Source of the DNA: an uncultured Maricaulis sp.
Lineage (GTDB): Bacteria > Pseudomonadota > Alphaproteobacteria > Caulobacterales > Maricaulaceae
Direction of reading: 5' to 3'
Assembly: GCF_947259345.1 (NCBI RefSeq)
Contig: NZ_CAMYLS010000019.1
Coordinates: forward strand, 124,001-188,000
DNA: 64,000 bases
Part shown: positions 16,256-25,026 of the stretch, one piece after another
Layout: each line of letters starts with the position of its first letter
Position numbering within the stretch: the first letter of the stretch is position 1
Translations under genes and position numbers: made by a program
Notes under the pieces: generated by a model
Database searches by the model: none
Told to the model about the DNA's origin: nothing
The model's input: the letters and a program-made list of their open reading frames with translations, nothing else

Positions 16256-18336
16256 CCCGAGCGCAGGAAGCGCACGCCCTGGTCGTGGTCGAACAGGTAG
16301 AGCAGGGTCCGCAGCGCCTCACCCTGCTTGCCGTTCAGTTGGGGGTCCTGATGGACAATGAGGCGTGCGTGATCATTGGCGACCTCGATCAGGGCGGCGT
16401 GTTGCTCGATATCGGCCAATCTGAATTCCGGCAATCCGCTCTGGCGCAGTCCGAGCGGGTCACCGGCCCCGCGCAGGCGCCAGTCCTCCTCGGCGATGCG
16501 GAAGCCGTCATCGGTCTCGCGCATCATCTCCAGTCGGGCCCGTGCGGTGTCCCCGAGCGGCCCCTTGTAAAGCAGGAGGCAGGATGACGGCTTCTTGCCC
16601 CGTCCGACGCGGCCGCGAAGCTGGTGAAGTTGGGCGAGGCCGAAGCGCTCGGCATGCTCGATGATCATCACCGTTGCATCGGGCGCATCGACGCCGACCT
16701 CGATGACTGTCGTCGCCACCAGAACATCCATCTCGCCCGCCCTGAAGGCCGTCGCGACGGCTTCCTTCTCCGCTGGCTTCATGCGGCCATGCAGGAGACC
16801 TATTCGGTCGTCACCCAGAGCGGCACGCAAATGGCGCCAGCGGTCCTCGGCGGCGGAGAGCTCGGACATCTCGCTTTCCTCGACCAGCGGGCAGACCCAA
16901 TAGACCCGGTCACCGCGCGCGATGGCCCGGCGCACGCCCTCGATCACTTCATCCAGGCGCTCCATCGAGGCGAGGCGGGTTTCCGGCGGAATGCGCCCGG
17001 CGGGCTTTTCGTCCAGCCGCGAGACGTCCAGGTCACCATAGACGGCGAGCGAAAGCGTGCGCGGTATCGGCGTCGCCGTCATGACCAGTGTGTCGGGACG
17101 CTGGCCCTTGGAGGTCAGGCGCATGCGGTCGGAGACCCCGAAACGATGCTGCTCATCGATCACGACAAGGCCGAGATCAGCAAACTCGATCCCGTCCTGG
17201 AACAGCGCATGTGTGCCGCACACGACATCCACGCGACCTGCCGCCATACGCTCGAGCAGGGCAGCGCGGGTCTTGCCCTTGTCGCGTCCGGTCAGGGCAA
17301 TCACCGAAAGTTCTGCCGGTTCAAGCATGTCAGCCAGGGTCTTTGCATGCTGCCGAGCAAGAATTTCCGTCGGCGCCATGATCGCAGTTTGCACCCCGGC
17401 TCCGGCCGCCTGGGCTGCGGCAAGGGCTGCCACGAAGGTTTTGCCGGCGCCGACATCGCCGTGAAGCAGGCGGGTCATGCGGGCCTGGGAGGCCATGTCA
17501 GCGCGGATTTCCTCAAACGCCCGCATTTGGGCGCCGGTCGGTTTGAAGGGCGCGGTAGCGAGGAGTTTCTCGACAGCCTCGGTCGAGCCGGTGAGGGCGC
17601 GACCGGATTGGGCGCGTCGGCTGGCCCGCACGATTTGCAGCGCCAGTTGACGGGCAAAGATCTCGTCAAAGGCGAGACGCTCCCGCTCCGGCGCTTCGGC
17701 ATTGAGTGCCTGAGCCGAGTCCGGCGCATGCAGGGCTTTAAGCGCCGGCTTGAAAGCCGGCCAGCTGTGTTCGCCGCGCAAGTCTCCCGGAATCCACTCG
17801 GGAAGTGTGGGCACAAGCGTGAGTGCGCCTTCGACTGCTCGCCGCATGACTTTCGCTGTCAGGCCGGCTGTCAGCGGGTAAACCGGCTCGATCAGGGCCA
17901 TGTCGCCGGCTTCGTCCTCGGTGATGACCAGATCGGGATGGACGATCTGGATTTCCGAACCGAAGCGCTCCGCCTTGCCGGAAATCACCCGCGTTTCGCC
18001 TTCCGGCAAAAGCTTCGACAAATAGTCGCGGCGGGCGTGAAAGAAGATCAGGTGGAGAAAGCCGGTCTCATCACGGCAGCGCACCTTGTAGGGCTGGCCC
18101 TGGCGCTGGGCCGGGATATGGGTTTCCACAGTCACGGTCAGCGTGACGATCTCACCGGTCGGGGCGTCCATGATCGGGACCCGCCGCGTTCGGTCGACAA
18201 GTCCGGTCGGCGGCGTGAACAACACATCGCGAATGCGGCCGCCGCAGACTTTCTCGACAAGCGTCGCCAACCGCGGTCCGATGCCGGGCAGTTTGGTGAC
18301 GTCCTGAAAGAGCGGAAAAAGAATCTCTGGGCGCAT
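16252..18336 (-). CDS. recG: ATP-dependent DNA helicase RecG
   Basis: Remodels stalled replication forks and Holliday junctions. The 694-residue protein has an N-terminal wedge/OB domain, with KLPGIGPRLATLVEK near residue 15. The helicase core has Walker A GDVGAGKT, DEQH, TATPIPRTLSL and the C-terminal QLRGRVGRG. The ATG at 18336 was chosen as the usual RecG start (MRPEILFPLFQ); the frame is open further upstream but would overlap sdhE. The gene is divergent from sdhE (76-bp gap) and shares its stop bases with the DUF502 gene. Confidence 0.96.
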   Translation of the reverse strand: MRPEILFPLFQDVTKLPGIGPRLATLVEKVCGGRIRDVLFTPPTGLVDRTRRVPIMDAPTGEIVTLTVTVETHIPAQRQGQPYKVRCRDETGFLHLIFFHARRDYLSKLLPEGETRVISGKAERFGSEIQIVHPDLVITEDEAGDMALIEPVYPLTAGLTAKVMRRAVEGALTLVPTLPEWIPGDLRGEHSWPAFKPALKALHAPDSAQALNAEAPERERLAFDEIFARQLALQIVRASRRAQSGRALTGSTEAVEKLLATAPFKPTGAQMRAFEEIRADMASQARMTRLLHGDVGAGKTFVAALAAAQAAGAGVQTAIMAPTEILARQHAKTLADMLEPAELSVIALTGRDKGKTRAALLERMAAGRVDVVCGTHALFQDGIEFADLGLVVIDEQHRFGVSDRMRLTSKGQRPDTLVMTATPIPRTLSLAVYGDLDVSRLDEKPAGRIPPETRLASMERLDEVIEGVRRAIARGDRVYWVCPLVEESEMSELSAAEDRWRHLRAALGDDRIGLLHGRMKPAEKEAVATAFRAGEMDVLVATTVIEVGVDAPDATVMIIEHAERFGLAQLHQLRGRVGRGKKPSSCLLLYKGPLGDTARARLEMMRETDDGFRIAEEDWRLRGAGDPLGLRQSGLPEFRLADIEQHAALIEVANDHARLIVHQDPQLNGKQGEALRTLLYLFDHDQGVRFLRSG

Positions 18337-18412
18337 GATCTGCACCTTATCGGCAAGTTGTGCGGCTGCCACCGGTCGACGGCGGCGATCCGGAGGACTA
18401 TATGCCCGGGTC

Positions 18413-18706
18413 ATGAGTGATGATATCGAAACCCAGCGCAAGAAACTGCGCATTCGTGCCTGGCGCCGCGGCTTCAAGGAAGCCGACCTTATCCTGGGCC
18501 GCTTTGCCGATACCCATCTGGATGAGCTCAGCCCTCAGGCGCTGACTGATTTTGAAGTTCTGCTGGATGAGCCAGACGCCGACATCTATGCTTGGATCAT
18601 CGGCAAACAGCCGACACCGCCTCAGTTCGATACTTCCGTCATGACGGCCCTGAAGGGCTTCCGGGTGGACACCGATGCCGCCTACGGCGACGGCCCCAAG
18701 CAATAA
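18413..18706 (+). CDS. sdhE: FAD assembly factor SdhE (succinate dehydrogenase)
   Basis: A small protein of 97 residues (DUF339/SDH5 family) that helps attach FAD to SdhA. The key RGxxE motif is present as RRGFKEADLILGRF near residue 20, followed by the helical YAWIIGKQ segment. The ATG at 18413 was chosen over an upstream frame because it opens the conserved domain. mfd starts 17 bp downstream on the same strand; the recG / sdhE / mfd neighbourhood is a known alphaproteobacterial arrangement. Confidence 0.93.
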   Translation: MSDDIETQRKKLRIRAWRRGFKEADLILGRFADTHLDELSPQALTDFEVLLDEPDADIYAWIIGKQPTPPQFDTSVMTALKGFRVDTDAAYGDGPKQ

Positions 18707-18723
18707 GCGCAAGGACTGGCCCC

Positions 18724-21700
18724 GTGGAAGCGACGACGACCGGCGTGTCTGGGACTGAAATGATCGCCGCTGTTCACGGTCAGGCGACTGTGTGTGGCGC
18801 GCCGGAAGGGCTGGATGCCCTGGTTTTTGCTGACACGGCCCGCCTGCGCGGCGGGGTGAATGTCTTTATTGCGCGTGATGATTCCCGCGCGGCGGCCTTC
18901 GTTTCGGCGCTGCAATTCTTTGCGCCGGACATCGAACTCCTGCGGCTTCCGGCCTGGGATTGTCAGCCCTATGACCGGATTTCGCCCAGCCCGCGTGTGG
19001 CGGCGCGGCGCGCGGCGACGCTCGCGCGGCTGTCATCCGGTGAGCTCGGTCCGGCGACGCTTGTTGTAACCACGGTGAACGCCATGGCGCAGCGCTGTCC
19101 GCCCCGGGTGGTGCTGGAAGGCGCGGGAATTGCGGTGAAGCCCGGCGGGAGTGTTGATCTCGACACGCTCACCCAGCACTTCACCGTCAATGGTTATGCC
19201 CGGACGGCGACCGTCATGGAGCCGGGTGATTTCGCGGTTCGCGGCGGAGTGGTGGATGTCTATCCGCCCGGTGCTGCAGAGCCTGTTCGCCTCGACTTTT
19301 TCGGCGACACGCTCGAATCCATCCGCGCCTTCGATCCGGAAACCCAGCGCTCGCTGCGCCAGTTACCCGGGATCAAATTCACACCGGTCAGCGAAGTCCT
19401 CCTCGATGAAGCCAGTGTTTCGCGCTTCCGCTCTGGTTTCGTTAAAACATTCGGTGCCGTGCAAGGCGGTGACCCGGTCTATGAGGCGGTCAGTGCCGGC
19501 GCCCGCCCGGCTGGCGTCGAACACTGGATGCCGCTCTTCTACGATCAGCTGGACACACCCTTCGACTATCTGCCCGAAGGTGCCCTGGTGGCCATTGATC
19601 ACCTCGCCGAAGAAGCGCTGGACGAACGTCTGAACCAGGTCGCTGACTATTATGAAGCCCGCATGGCGGCCGGTGAGGCACGGCATGAATCGGCCCTGTC
19701 TGCGCCGACCTATCGCGCTCTGCCGGCGGAGGCGCTCTATTTCACCGAGCCGGACTGGAATACCGCCCTGGCCGATCGCCCGGTGCGTCGCTTCACCGCT
19801 TTCCGCGACCCTGGTCCTCAAACCATCGATATTGGTGGCAAGCAGGGGCGTGGCTTCGCCGCGGAACGCACGGCCGAGAATACCAATGTCTTCGATGCGG
19901 TCGCCAGCCACATCAAGGCGCTGACCAGCGCCGGCAAGACCGTCATGCTGGCCTCCTGGACCGGCGGGGCGTCGGACCGTCTGGCCAGTGTGCTGGGCGA
20001 TCATGGTTTGAGCCGCATCCCCTTGATGGAGAGCTGGGCGACTCTGCCAGCAAGCGGGAAGGGCAGCGTGTGCCGGGCCGTGCTGCCGCTCGAGCGCGGC
20101 TTTGAAACCGAAACGTTCGCCGTCCTGTCCGAACAGGACATTCTGGGCGACCGTCTGGCCCGTCCCCGGAAAAAGCGTAGATCGGCTGATATCATTGTTG
20201 AAGCCGGCTCGCTCTCGCCGGGCGATCTGGTCATCCATGCCGATCATGGCCTGGGCCGTTTCATCGGTCTGAAGACCCTGCCTGTGCAGGACGCGCCGCA
20301 CGACTGTATCGAGCTGGAATATGCCGGTCAGGCCAAACTCTACCTGCCGGTCGAGAATATCGAACTTCTCTCGCGCTATGGGGCGGAGTCCGAGACCGCG
20401 CAGCTGGACAAGCTGGGTGGTGTGGCCTGGCAGGCGCGCAAGGCCAAGGCGAAGAAACGCCTGCGCGACATGGCCGACCAGCTGATCAAGATCGCGGCGG
20501 AACGCCTGGCGCGCAAAGCCGATCCGATCGAGGCGTCGAGCGGTATTTATGACGAGTTCTGCTCCGCCTTTCCCTATCCGGAAACCGATGACCAACTGAA
20601 CGCGATTGATGATGTCTTCTCCGACCTCGCCAAGGGACGGCCCATGGACCGTCTAATCTGTGGTGATGTGGGCTTCGGCAAGACGGAAGTGGCGCTGCGT
20701 TCGGCGTTTGTTGTTGCGATGAGTGGTCAGCAGGTCGCCATTGTTGCGCCGACAACCTTGCTGGCGCGGCAACACTACAAGACTTTCTCCGACCGATTCC
20801 GGGGCTGGCCGGTCAAGGTCCGCCTCCTGTCACGCCTCGTCTCCGCGAAAGAAGCCAAGCTGACCCGTGACGAGCTGGCTGATGGCAAAGTGGAAATTGT
20901 CGTCGGCACCCATGCCCTGTTGGCCAAGACCGTGAAATTCTCCGATCTCGGTCTGCTGGTGGTCGATGAGGAGCAGCATTTCGGGGTCAAGCACAAGGAA
21001 CGCCTCAAGGAGTTGCGGTCCGACGTGCACGTCCTGACCCTGACGGCGACGCCCATACCCCGAACGTTGCAACTCGCCCTGACGGGCATTCGCGACCTCT
21101 CCATCATCGCAACACCGCCCGTCGATCGCCTTGCTGTGCGCACCTATGTCGCGCCTTTTGACCCGGTGAGTATTCGGGAGGCGCTGCTGCGGGAGAAATA
21201 TCGCGGCGGGCAGGCCTTCTTTGTGGTGCCGCGGATCACCGATCTGGAGGAGACCATTGCCTTCCTGCGCGAGAGCGTGCCGGAAGTCACTTTCGTCTCG
21301 GCCCATGGCCAGATGGCGGCGTCACAGCTCGAGGACATCATGACCGCCTTCTATGAGGGTCGCTATGATGTGCTCCTTTCGACCACGATCGTGGAGTCCG
21401 GGATCGATATCCCGACGGCGAACACGCTGATCGTGCACCGCGCGGATCGGTTCGGCCTGTCCCAGCTCTATCAGCTGCGAGGTCGTGTCGGGCGTTCCAA
21501 GACGCGTGCCTATGCCTATCTGACAACGCCCATGCGCCAGAAGATCACTGAGAGTGCCGAGAAGCGCCTGAAGGTCATGCAGTCGCTGGACTCCCTGGGC
21601 GCTGGCTTCACCCTGGCGTCTCACGATCTGGACCTGCGCGGCGGGGGCAATCTTCTGGGCGAAGAACAGTCCGGCCACATCAAGGATGTCGGGGTCGAGC

Positions 21701-22248
21701 TCTACCAATCCATGCTGGAGGAGGCAGTCGCCTCGCTGCGCTCCGGTGGACGCGAAGAAGACGAGGGCGAATGGTCGCCGCAGATCAATGCCGGCGGCGC
21801 TGTTTTGATCCCGGATCACTACGTGCCGGATCTCGATGTCCGGTTGCAGCTTTATCGCCGCTTGTCCTCGCTGGACGGCAAGACCGAACGTGAAGCCTAT
21901 GCGGCGGAATTGATTGACCGGTTCGGACCGCTACCCAGCGAAGTGGAAACCCTGTTGCGTGTGGTCGCCGTGAAGTCGCTGTGCAAGCGTGCCGGGGTGG
22001 AGAAAGTGGATGCGGGTCCGAAAGGTGCCGTCATTCATTTCCGCAATGATAAATTCGCGGATCCTCCGGGGCTGATCGCCCATATTTCCGCCAATCCGGC
22101 CCTGTTCAAGGTGCGTCCCGACCATAAGCTGGTGCTGCGCGCTGAATGGGACGAGCCGGAGGATCGATTGCGAGCCATTGAGCGCGCCATGGGCCCCCTG
22201 GCCGAACTGTCCGTGAAGGCAAAAGCGGCTGCCCAGCCCACCGCTTGA
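18724..22248 (+). CDS. mfd: Transcription-repair coupling factor Mfd
   Basis: Removes RNA polymerase stalled at lesions and recruits UvrABC. The 1174-residue protein has UvrB-like N-terminal domains (WDCQPYDRISPSPRVAARR near 80), then the RNA polymerase-interacting domain beginning GDLVIHADHGLGRF near 500. The translocase has GDVGFGKTEVALR, DEEQHFGV, TATPIPRTLQLAL and QLRGRVGRSKTRAYAY, and a TRCF C-terminal domain follows. The GTG at 18724 was chosen because AAGGA lies 9 bp upstream. Another possible start is the ATG at 18760. Confidence 0.96.
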   Translation: MEATTTGVSGTEMIAAVHGQATVCGAPEGLDALVFADTARLRGGVNVFIARDDSRAAAFVSALQFFAPDIELLRLPAWDCQPYDRISPSPRVAARRAATLARLSSGELGPATLVVTTVNAMAQRCPPRVVLEGAGIAVKPGGSVDLDTLTQHFTVNGYARTATVMEPGDFAVRGGVVDVYPPGAAEPVRLDFFGDTLESIRAFDPETQRSLRQLPGIKFTPVSEVLLDEASVSRFRSGFVKTFGAVQGGDPVYEAVSAGARPAGVEHWMPLFYDQLDTPFDYLPEGALVAIDHLAEEALDERLNQVADYYEARMAAGEARHESALSAPTYRALPAEALYFTEPDWNTALADRPVRRFTAFRDPGPQTIDIGGKQGRGFAAERTAENTNVFDAVASHIKALTSAGKTVMLASWTGGASDRLASVLGDHGLSRIPLMESWATLPASGKGSVCRAVLPLERGFETETFAVLSEQDILGDRLARPRKKRRSADIIVEAGSLSPGDLVIHADHGLGRFIGLKTLPVQDAPHDCIELEYAGQAKLYLPVENIELLSRYGAESETAQLDKLGGVAWQARKAKAKKRLRDMADQLIKIAAERLARKADPIEASSGIYDEFCSAFPYPETDDQLNAIDDVFSDLAKGRPMDRLICGDVGFGKTEVALRSAFVVAMSGQQVAIVAPTTLLARQHYKTFSDRFRGWPVKVRLLSRLVSAKEAKLTRDELADGKVEIVVGTHALLAKTVKFSDLGLLVVDEEQHFGVKHKERLKELRSDVHVLTLTATPIPRTLQLALTGIRDLSIIATPPVDRLAVRTYVAPFDPVSIREALLREKYRGGQAFFVVPRITDLEETIAFLRESVPEVTFVSAHGQMAASQLEDIMTAFYEGRYDVLLSTTIVESGIDIPTANTLIVHRADRFGLSQLYQLRGRVGRSKTRAYAYLTTPMRQKITESAEKRLKVMQSLDSLGAGFTLASHDLDLRGGGNLLGEEQSGHIKDVGVELYQSMLEEAVASLRSGGREEDEGEWSPQINAGGAVLIPDHYVPDLDVRLQLYRRLSSLDGKTEREAYAAELIDRFGPLPSEVETLLRVVAVKSLCKRAGVEKVDAGPKGAVIHFRNDKFADPPGLIAHISANPALFKVRPDHKLVLRAEWDEPEDRLRAIERAMGPLAELSVKAKAAAQPTA

Positions 22249-22323
22249 TAAGCGCTCCCTCAAACAGGGGATCAACGCGATTAGCGCAGCCGCTATCCTC
22301 GCCTCAGGGTTTGAGGTGACGCG

Positions 22324-22514
22324 ATGAAAGATTTTCTCGAACCCGTATTCATGCTGTTGAGCGGATTGGGCTGGCTGGCATTCTTGCTCGTCAGATACGC
22401 ACCCGCACACGATTGTGGCAGCTGGTTGGCGGCGCGATGGCGGTCAGCCTTCTCTGCCTGGCTGCGGGTGTATGGCGTCTCGCGGGGCGTGATGCGGGAA
22501 GTCCGGCCGATTAG
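22324..22514 (+). pseudogene. Small two-helix membrane protein with an apparent frameshift
   Basis: From ATG 22324 the frame encodes a clear hydrophobic helix (PVFMLLSGLGWLAFLLV). It then continues as basic, non-membrane sequence that would run past 22514 into the end of the next gene. The frame whose codons start one base earlier from about 22385 gives ARQIRTRTRLWQLVGGAMA followed by VSLLCLAAGVWRLAGRD, a second membrane helix, and stops at TAG 22512-22514. Joined, the two frames make a sensible 62-residue two-helix protein. A real frameshift, a sequencing error or a slippery event are all possible. No family is recognised. Confidence 0.45.
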
Positions 22515-23842
22515 GCGCTCGCGATCACCGCAGAGGGTCGGATGAGAGAGCGGCGAGCGCGCTCGACAAGGGCGTCAGCCGTTTCACCTGGGCGTGTCTG
22601 AACAGGTGCAGCGCGCACGCTCAGCCGGAAGGGGCGTAGCGGGTCATCGCTCTCGAACGCTGTACATTCGGCAATGGCGGCGACACGGGCGGCAACACAA
22701 TCAATCCCGACCGCATTGGTGAAGGGCAGGACTGCGAGGAAGACATCCTTGTCGAACCGTGCCGCCGCATCCTCCGTACGCAGAAGATGTCGCAGCATGG
22801 CGGCGAACTGACGTCGCGCCTTCTCCGCCGAGACATCGTCAGGCCGCTCGCTGCCCTCGGGCAGCAGGACTTGCAACGCAATCATTGAGAAATTCAGCTC
22901 GTCGCGTGCACTGGCCTGAAGCAGATCCTCGACATGTGCCGTCAGATAGGCGGGATGGAACAGGCCGGTCTCGATATCGAGAGACCGGGTGTCGCGGCAG
23001 GATTCCAGTATAGCCTTGGCTTCCCGGCGGCGACGGCGCTCGTCCGTCAGGGTGAGGACGCGCTCGCGCAGCTCGTCATCATCCGTGCGCGGCGGCAAGA
23101 GGTCAGAGACACCGCGAGCGAAGGCTTCCTCGGCAGCCGTCGTATCAACATCATCTGTCAGAAGCAGGACTGGCGTGTGATAGAGCCGGGCATTGCGGCG
23201 CATGGCGGAGGAAATCGTGAAGGCGATATCGCGCTTGCCGGCTGCATTCAGGACGACTGCGTCAAACGGGCGCTCGTGCAGATAGTCGAACGCGGAATAG
23301 GACGAGAAGGCCGCAACAATATCCGCGCCGACCGATGCCAATGTGTGCTGCAGGGCCATGAAGCGCGGTGACGCATCGCCAACATAAAGCACGCAGGGCG
23401 GTTGATCCTGCCGTTCGACCAGGCCGGGTTTCTGGCCGTAGAGCGCGCTGACCTCGGTCCGGCGCCGGGCGATGATCTCCATCGTGTGGAGACGGAAGAG
23501 GGCGCGAATTCGGGCTGCGATCTGAACGGCCGGCGCGGGCTCGCGGATCCAGGCATCGACCTGCTCCGGCGGCCCGAAACTCTCCGGGCCGACCACAAGC
23601 AAGGGGCGTTCGCCGGGCGCAAATCGTTCAAAGGCCTTGATACCGTCTTCGACATCACGGTCACATTCAGCCAGAATGACAGCCACCGCCCAGTCATGAT
23701 GGCGGCGGGCGGGCGGGCTATCGGCCCGGACGAGTCGGGATTTGAGCGCCAGGCGTCCCAGCTGCTCGGCCAGGCCATCCACGCGTTCGGACAAGCCGAA
23801 TACGAGAACGTCGAGTTCGCGTCCCATTCGTCCCCCAGTCAT
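22511..23842 (-). CDS. PopA/PleD-like REC-REC-GGDEF protein with degenerate active site and intact I-site
   Basis: A 443-residue protein. Residues 1-125 look like a degenerate receiver. Residues 140-270 form a second receiver (VLYVGDASPRF, AFDYLHERPFDAVVLNA, TPVLLLTD) whose phospho-acceptor Asp is Asn (VVLNA). Residues about 285-440 are a GGDEF fold starting DIETGLF. The GGDEF signature is DKDVF at 364-368, so cyclase activity is unlikely, but RTED at 355-358 matches the RxxD inhibitory site that binds c-di-GMP. This layout equals Caulobacter PopA, a c-di-GMP receptor that guides CtrA to ClpXP. ATG 23842 has GGAGG 10 bp upstream. Confidence 0.8.
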   Translation of the reverse strand: MTGGRMGRELDVLVFGLSERVDGLAEQLGRLALKSRLVRADSPPARRHHDWAVAVILAECDRDVEDGIKAFERFAPGERPLLVVGPESFGPPEQVDAWIREPAPAVQIAARIRALFRLHTMEIIARRRTEVSALYGQKPGLVERQDQPPCVLYVGDASPRFMALQHTLASVGADIVAAFSSYSAFDYLHERPFDAVVLNAAGKRDIAFTISSAMRRNARLYHTPVLLLTDDVDTTAAEEAFARGVSDLLPPRTDDDELRERVLTLTDERRRRREAKAILESCRDTRSLDIETGLFHPAYLTAHVEDLLQASARDELNFSMIALQVLLPEGSERPDDVSAEKARRQFAAMLRHLLRTEDAAARFDKDVFLAVLPFTNAVGIDCVAARVAAIAECTAFESDDPLRPFRLSVRAAPVQTRPGETADALVERARRSLIRPSAVIASA

Positions 23843-23922
23843 CGTCGCCGGACCTCCGGTATTCCGTGAGTTTGCCACAAGTGCCACGCTTTCAAGAAGA
23901 ATGATTCGCGAGGTGAACCCCC

Positions 23923-25017
23923 ATGAAAGCTCAAGGTCCTCTAAAAGGCGTTAAAGTGCTGGAGTTTGTCGGTCTGGGACCGGCGCCCTTCTGTGGCATG
24001 ATGCTGTCCGACATGGGCGCGGATGTGGTGCGCATCGACCGGCCCGGCGCCCACGGTGGGGGCGCGGCTGACATTCTCGCCCGAGGGCGGCGATCGGTGG
24101 CCCTCAATCTGAAGGATGAAACGGACCTGGAAACCGCGCGCCGCCTGATCGCGAGCGCGGACATTCTGCTGGAAGGCTATCGACCGGGCGTCATGGAGCG
24201 TCTCGGCCTCGGGCCGGACGTCGCGCTGACGCGGAATCCGGCTCTGGTCTATGGCCGCATGACAGGGTGGGGACAGTATGGGCCGCTCGCCCACGCGGCC
24301 GGGCATGATCTCAACTATGTAGCCTTGACCGGCGCCCTCGATGCGATTGGGGATCGCGAGAAACCGGCCATCCCGCTCAATCTCGTCGGTGATTTCGGCG
24401 GCGGGGCCATGTATCTCGGCTTCGGCGTTCTGGCAGCGCTCCATCATGCGCGCGCAAGCGGTGAGGGGCAGGTGGTCGATGCCGCCATCGTCGATGGCGC
24501 GACTTCATTGATGGCGTCCCAGTATCAGCTGGCAGCCTTTGGCCTCTGGTCCCCGCAACGTGGCACCAATCTCCTCGACGGTGCGGCGCACTTCTACAGC
24601 GTCTATGAATGTGCCGATGGCGGGTTCATTTCGGTCGGGCCGCTCGAGCCGGAATTTTTCGCCCTGTTGTGCGACAAGACCGGCTTTGACGGCGAAGCCT
24701 TTCCGGCGGACTGGAGCGGCAAGGGGTGGCCTGAGGCCAAAGCTGCGATGGCGGCGATGTTCAAGAGTCAGTCCCGCGATCACTGGTGCACGCTGCTGGA
24801 GGGAACGGATGCCTGCTTCGCACCGGTGCTGAACTATGAGGAATCGGCACGCCATCCTCACATGCTCGAGCGGGGTGTGCATGCCGAACTCGATGGCGTG
24901 CGGCAACCCGCGCCAGCGCCCCGCTTTTCGGCGACACCTGGCGCGATTCAAGGACCCGCGGCAGTGCCGGGCGCCGATCAGGATGAGGTTCTGGCCGACT
25001 GGCTCAGCGAGAGATGA
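23923..25017 (+). CDS. CaiB/BaiF (family III) CoA transferase, alpha-methylacyl-CoA racemase type
   Basis: The 364-residue protein opens with LKGVKVLEFVGLGPAPFCGMML. It has RGRRSVALNLKDE (about 48-60), the GHDLNYVA His (about 127) and DFGGGAMYLGFG with the Asp (about 150). His and Asp in these places are those of alpha-methylacyl-CoA racemase, which inverts 2-methyl branches of acyl-CoA. The length fits the racemase group rather than the approximately 400-residue formyl-CoA transferases. Substrate cannot be told. It is a single gene, divergent from the PopA-like gene and convergent with the pentapeptide gene. Confidence 0.85.
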   Translation: MKAQGPLKGVKVLEFVGLGPAPFCGMMLSDMGADVVRIDRPGAHGGGAADILARGRRSVALNLKDETDLETARRLIASADILLEGYRPGVMERLGLGPDVALTRNPALVYGRMTGWGQYGPLAHAAGHDLNYVALTGALDAIGDREKPAIPLNLVGDFGGGAMYLGFGVLAALHHARASGEGQVVDAAIVDGATSLMASQYQLAAFGLWSPQRGTNLLDGAAHFYSVYECADGGFISVGPLEPEFFALLCDKTGFDGEAFPADWSGKGWPEAKAAMAAMFKSQSRDHWCTLLEGTDACFAPVLNYEESARHPHMLERGVHAELDGVRQPAPAPRFSATPGAIQGPAAVPGADQDEVLADWLSER

Positions 25018-25026
25018 TGCCGCGTC

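Noticed and set aside
16624..18420. 598-residue open frame on the plus strand
   Set aside because: It is antisense to recG, with no recognisable domain and His/Gly/Arg-rich shadow composition.
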